A stretch of 8,457 nt of DNA from Spirochaetes bacterium RBG_16_67_19 (lineage in GTDB: Bacteria; Spirochaetota; Spirochaetia; SZUA-6; DRHE01), in assembly GCA_001829505.1 (NCBI GenBank), contig MIBK01000009.1, forward strand, positions 2,655 through 11,111, in the 5' to 3' direction. The translations under genes were made by a program, and so were the position numbers. The notes below the pieces were generated by a model. It was given only the letters and a program-made list of their open reading frames with translations, had not been told where the DNA came from and did no database searches. Shown in pieces: positions 6,250 to 8,457 of this stretch (its first letter is position 1; each line of letters starts with the position of its first letter).

Positions 6250-8022
6250 ATGGCAGAAACGACTGGCGGAGAGGCGATCGCCCGGATTCTGGCGGCCAAC
6301 GGAGTCGAGCATGCGTTCGGGCTGCCGGACGGTACCTACCTGGCGCTGCTGACCGGTTTTCGCCGGCATCGCATCCAGCTTCTGACCCCGCGCCACGAAT
6401 CCACGGCGGCGCACATGGCCGGGGCCTATGCCCGCTTGAGCGGCCGGCTCGGCGTCTGCATCGCCAGCAACGGACCCGGTGTGGCTAATGTGCTGCCGGG
6501 GGTTGCGGTGGAGAACGCCGAGGGCAACCGCGTCCTGCTGATCACCAGCTGCCGGCGATCCGGGATCAGCTATCCGGACCGCGGCGGGGCTTACCAGTGC
6601 TTCGATCAGGTGCGGGTAACAGAGGCCATCAGCAAGTGGTCGGTTGTTGTCCCGTCGGCGGGGCGCCTGCAGGAACTGCTGGTGCGCGCCTTGCAGCGGA
6701 GCTACCATGGGCGCCCTGGCGTCGTTCACCTCGACGTGCCGGAGGACATGATCAACGGGAAAATGGCCGCCAGGGGCACGCCTGCCGCGCTCCGCCAGGA
6801 GCCGGCTGCAAAGGGAGCGGATCCCCAGCTCGTGGAGAAGGCCGCGGAGCTGCTGGTCTCAGCGAAACTGCCGATGATTCACGCCGGAGGAGGGGTCATC
6901 CACGCCGGGGCCTTCGCCGAAACGGCCAGGCTCGCCAAGATGTTGCACGCGCCGGTGCTCACTTCCTGGAGCGGCCGCGGCGCGGTGGCCGAGACCTCTC
7001 CCCTGGTCTGGCCCATGACCTTGATCAAGGCCTGCGATCTGGTGCGCAACGCCGCGGACGTGGTCCTCTGCCTGGGCTCCCGCCTGGGCGAAACCGACTT
7101 CTGGGGCAAGCCCCCGAGCTGGCGCGCCGCGGAAAAGCAGTCCATGATCCGCGTCGACCTCGACGAGCGGGCACTCGATCTCAACCGTCCGGCCAGCCTG
7201 GCGATCCAGGCGGACGCCGGGGTTTTTCTACGGCAGCTCGGCGAAGCCGTAGAGGAGCGCGGCGATCACCGCCCCTCAGCCGAGCGGGTGAAGGCGGTAG
7301 GGCGATTGGCCCGCGAGCGTGACCTGCTCCGCGCGCAGCTGGACGAGCGGCTGCAGGATCGGGGCGTGCCCATGCTCACGGCCCAGGTTCCGGTGGCCTG
7401 TCAGGAGGTGTTCGAGGAGGATGCGGTGGCCGTGTTCGACGGCGGCAACACCTCCGTGTGGGGGCATTTCTATCATCGTGTGCGTACGCCCAACTCCCTG
7501 CTCTCGACCCCGCACTTCGGGCACCTGGGAGCGGGCCTGGGTCAGGCGCTGGGGGCCGCAGTGGCGAGGCCGGGCAAGCAGGTGTACTGTATCATCAGCG
7601 ACGGGGCCTTCGGATTCCACATGCAGGAAGTCGAGACGGCGGTGCGCCATGGCCTGCCCATCGTGTTCGCCGTGATCTGCGACCGGCAGTGGGGAATGGT
7701 CAAGATGACCGAGCAGTTTGCGCTGAAACCCGTCAAGACCCTGATCCGCAAGTCGCTGAGCCCCGAGGAGTTGATCGGCACCGAGCTGGGCGAGATTGAC
7801 TTCCACAGGCTGGCCGAAGCCATGGGAGCCCACGGCGCACGGGTGGCTGACGCCGCGGAGCTGCGGCCGGCGCTGCGAGCCTGCCTGGACTCCGGAAAAT
7901 GCGCCGTGCTCCACGTGGACGTGGACCGGGTAAAGCACCTGTGGGCTCCGGGCCTGCAGGACTTCAAGCGCATGCACCAGGAGCCCGCGGCGCGCCGACG
8001 CAGCTTCGGGGCCGGAGAGTGA
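6250..8022 (+). CDS. Thiamine-diphosphate-dependent enzyme, acetolactate synthase-like
   Basis: A 590-residue protein with the three-domain layout of the POX/acetolactate synthase superfamily: a pyrimidine-binding domain (about 1-170), a central domain (about 190-330), and a diphosphate-binding domain (about 380-560). Glu50 in RHESTAAHMAGAYAR is the conserved activator of the cofactor, followed by NGPGVANVLPGV. The diphosphate motif reads SDGAFGF (450-456) and ends CDRQWGM (477-483). The usual GDG...NN is therefore SDG...CD, with Asp451 and Asp478 in the metal-ligand positions. Family members decarboxylate 2-keto acids, join or cleave carbon units, or act on oxalyl-CoA. The reaction here cannot be chosen from sequence, and the lack of a nearby small subunit argues against biosynthetic acetolactate synthase. 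GGAGG lies four to seven bases before the ATG. The gene is divergent to the dehydrogenase and converges on the right-edge gene with a 13-base gap (8023-8035) that holds no clear terminator. Confidence 0.9.
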   Translation: MAETTGGEAIARILAANGVEHAFGLPDGTYLALLTGFRRHRIQLLTPRHESTAAHMAGAYARLSGRLGVCIASNGPGVANVLPGVAVENAEGNRVLLITSCRRSGISYPDRGGAYQCFDQVRVTEAISKWSVVVPSAGRLQELLVRALQRSYHGRPGVVHLDVPEDMINGKMAARGTPAALRQEPAAKGADPQLVEKAAELLVSAKLPMIHAGGGVIHAGAFAETARLAKMLHAPVLTSWSGRGAVAETSPLVWPMTLIKACDLVRNAADVVLCLGSRLGETDFWGKPPSWRAAEKQSMIRVDLDERALDLNRPASLAIQADAGVFLRQLGEAVEERGDHRPSAERVKAVGRLARERDLLRAQLDERLQDRGVPMLTAQVPVACQEVFEEDAVAVFDGGNTSVWGHFYHRVRTPNSLLSTPHFGHLGAGLGQALGAAVARPGKQVYCIISDGAFGFHMQEVETAVRHGLPIVFAVICDRQWGMVKMTEQFALKPVKTLIRKSLSPEELIGTELGEIDFHRLAEAMGAHGARVADAAELRPALRACLDSGKCAVLHVDVDRVKHLWAPGLQDFKRMHQEPAARRRSFGAGE

Positions 8023-8035
8023 GCGACCGCTTTGC

Positions 8036-8457
8036 CTATAAGTGGATTACCGGTCCCTGCTCCATGTCCGCGATAAGGAACTGGATGAATTCGACCAGCT
8101 TGTGGAACTGCCGCTGCTCCAGCTGAAAAAGCACCGCGGCGAAGTTCTGCTTGAGCTGCTTTTTATAGAACTGCAGTCCCGTCAGTTCATAGGACAGGAT
8201 GTTGTGGAACACCGGACTCAGGTTGAACAGCAGAGAGTGCTTCATGTAGGGTCCCCGTGGCTTTTCCAGCTTGATCTGGTCGTAAATCCGATTGGCCTGC
8301 TCGTACAGCTCGATCCGCTCCGGCTGCCATTTGCGGAAATACTCGGACGCCCTCTGCTTGGTAAGCTCGATCTGGTTCCTGCTGAAGTAGTACTTGTTGA
8401 AGGCATACGGTTTGTCGCTGCGCTCCAGGCTTTAAGGCGATAGTCGGTTATCTCGTG
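8036..8457 (-). CDS. Partial unidentified protein, C-terminal part, probable frameshift near the edge
   Basis: On the minus strand an open frame runs from 8431 to the TAG at 8038-8036 and encodes about 131 residues that look coding: charged and aromatic helices such as SDKPYAFNKYYFSRNQIEL, RKWQPERIELYEQANRIY, PRGPYMKHSLLFNLSPVFHN and FHKLVEFIQFLIADMEQGP. A TAA at 8434-8432 interrupts it, and no ATG, GTG or TTG lies before the internal ATG at 8245. That ATG has only a weak ribosome site. In a neighbouring frame the window edge reads HEITDYRLK, which joins smoothly to LERSDKPYAF if one base is missing near 8430. I therefore read this as one gene entering from the right with an indel, natural or from assembly. 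I do not recognise the family. It appears soluble and mainly helical, and its codons are less GC-rich than those of neighbouring genes. If the internal ATG is the real start, only 69 residues (8036-8245) would be made. Confidence 0.5.

Noticed and set aside
7276..7977. Long minus-strand open frame opposite the ThDP enzyme
   Set aside because: It has His- and Gln-rich shadow composition without motifs, and lies wholly opposite conserved ThDP-enzyme coding sequence.

Overview
The window is GC-rich bacterial chromosomal DNA with tightly packed genes and strong Shine-Dalgarno sequences. A secreted or membrane TPR-SH3 protein of the BatE type suggests a Gram-negative bacterium. A proteobacterial, Desulfobacterota-like or Acidobacteriota-like origin is possible, but the sequence alone does not settle the taxon. 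I see no rRNA, tRNA, CRISPR array, insertion sequence or phage gene. Both window edges cut through genes.

Layout. Positions 1-843 (+) hold the last codons of an upstream gene and a complete BatE-like gene, probably the end of a Bat-type operon. From 6124 down to 867 (-) there is one co-directional run of eight genes: a 3-hydroxyacyl-CoA dehydrogenase, a GltS-family sodium/glutamate-type symporter, a DUF1697 protein, a DUF1810 protein, a VOC/PhnB-like protein, a DUF4260 membrane protein, a DUF4386-like membrane protein, and a broken GNAT acetyltransferase. Most junctions are overlaps or gaps under 20 bases. The one exception is an AT-rich 74-base gap at 2725-2798 that may carry a second promoter. 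Divergent from this run, a thiamine-diphosphate enzyme of the acetolactate synthase superfamily occupies 6250-8022 (+). It converges on a partial, apparently frameshifted minus-strand gene of unknown family at 8036-8457.

How the genes may work together. The dehydrogenase, the symporter and the divergent ThDP enzyme share a 125-base intergenic region with back-to-back promoter-like sequences. They could form a small carboxylate uptake and catabolism module (transport, oxidation of a 3-hydroxy acid or its CoA ester, decarboxylation or carboligation of a 2-keto acid). The substrate cannot be read from sequence. The lower part of the minus-strand run is a string of small conserved accessory families with unknown or loosely defined roles.

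I did not find convincing evidence of a wholly new system. The points most worth checking are the twice-damaged GNAT gene, the 8-codon ORF that joins two genes through ATGA overlaps, the symmetric divergent promoter region, the altered cofactor motif of the ThDP enzyme, and the unidentified gene at the right edge.
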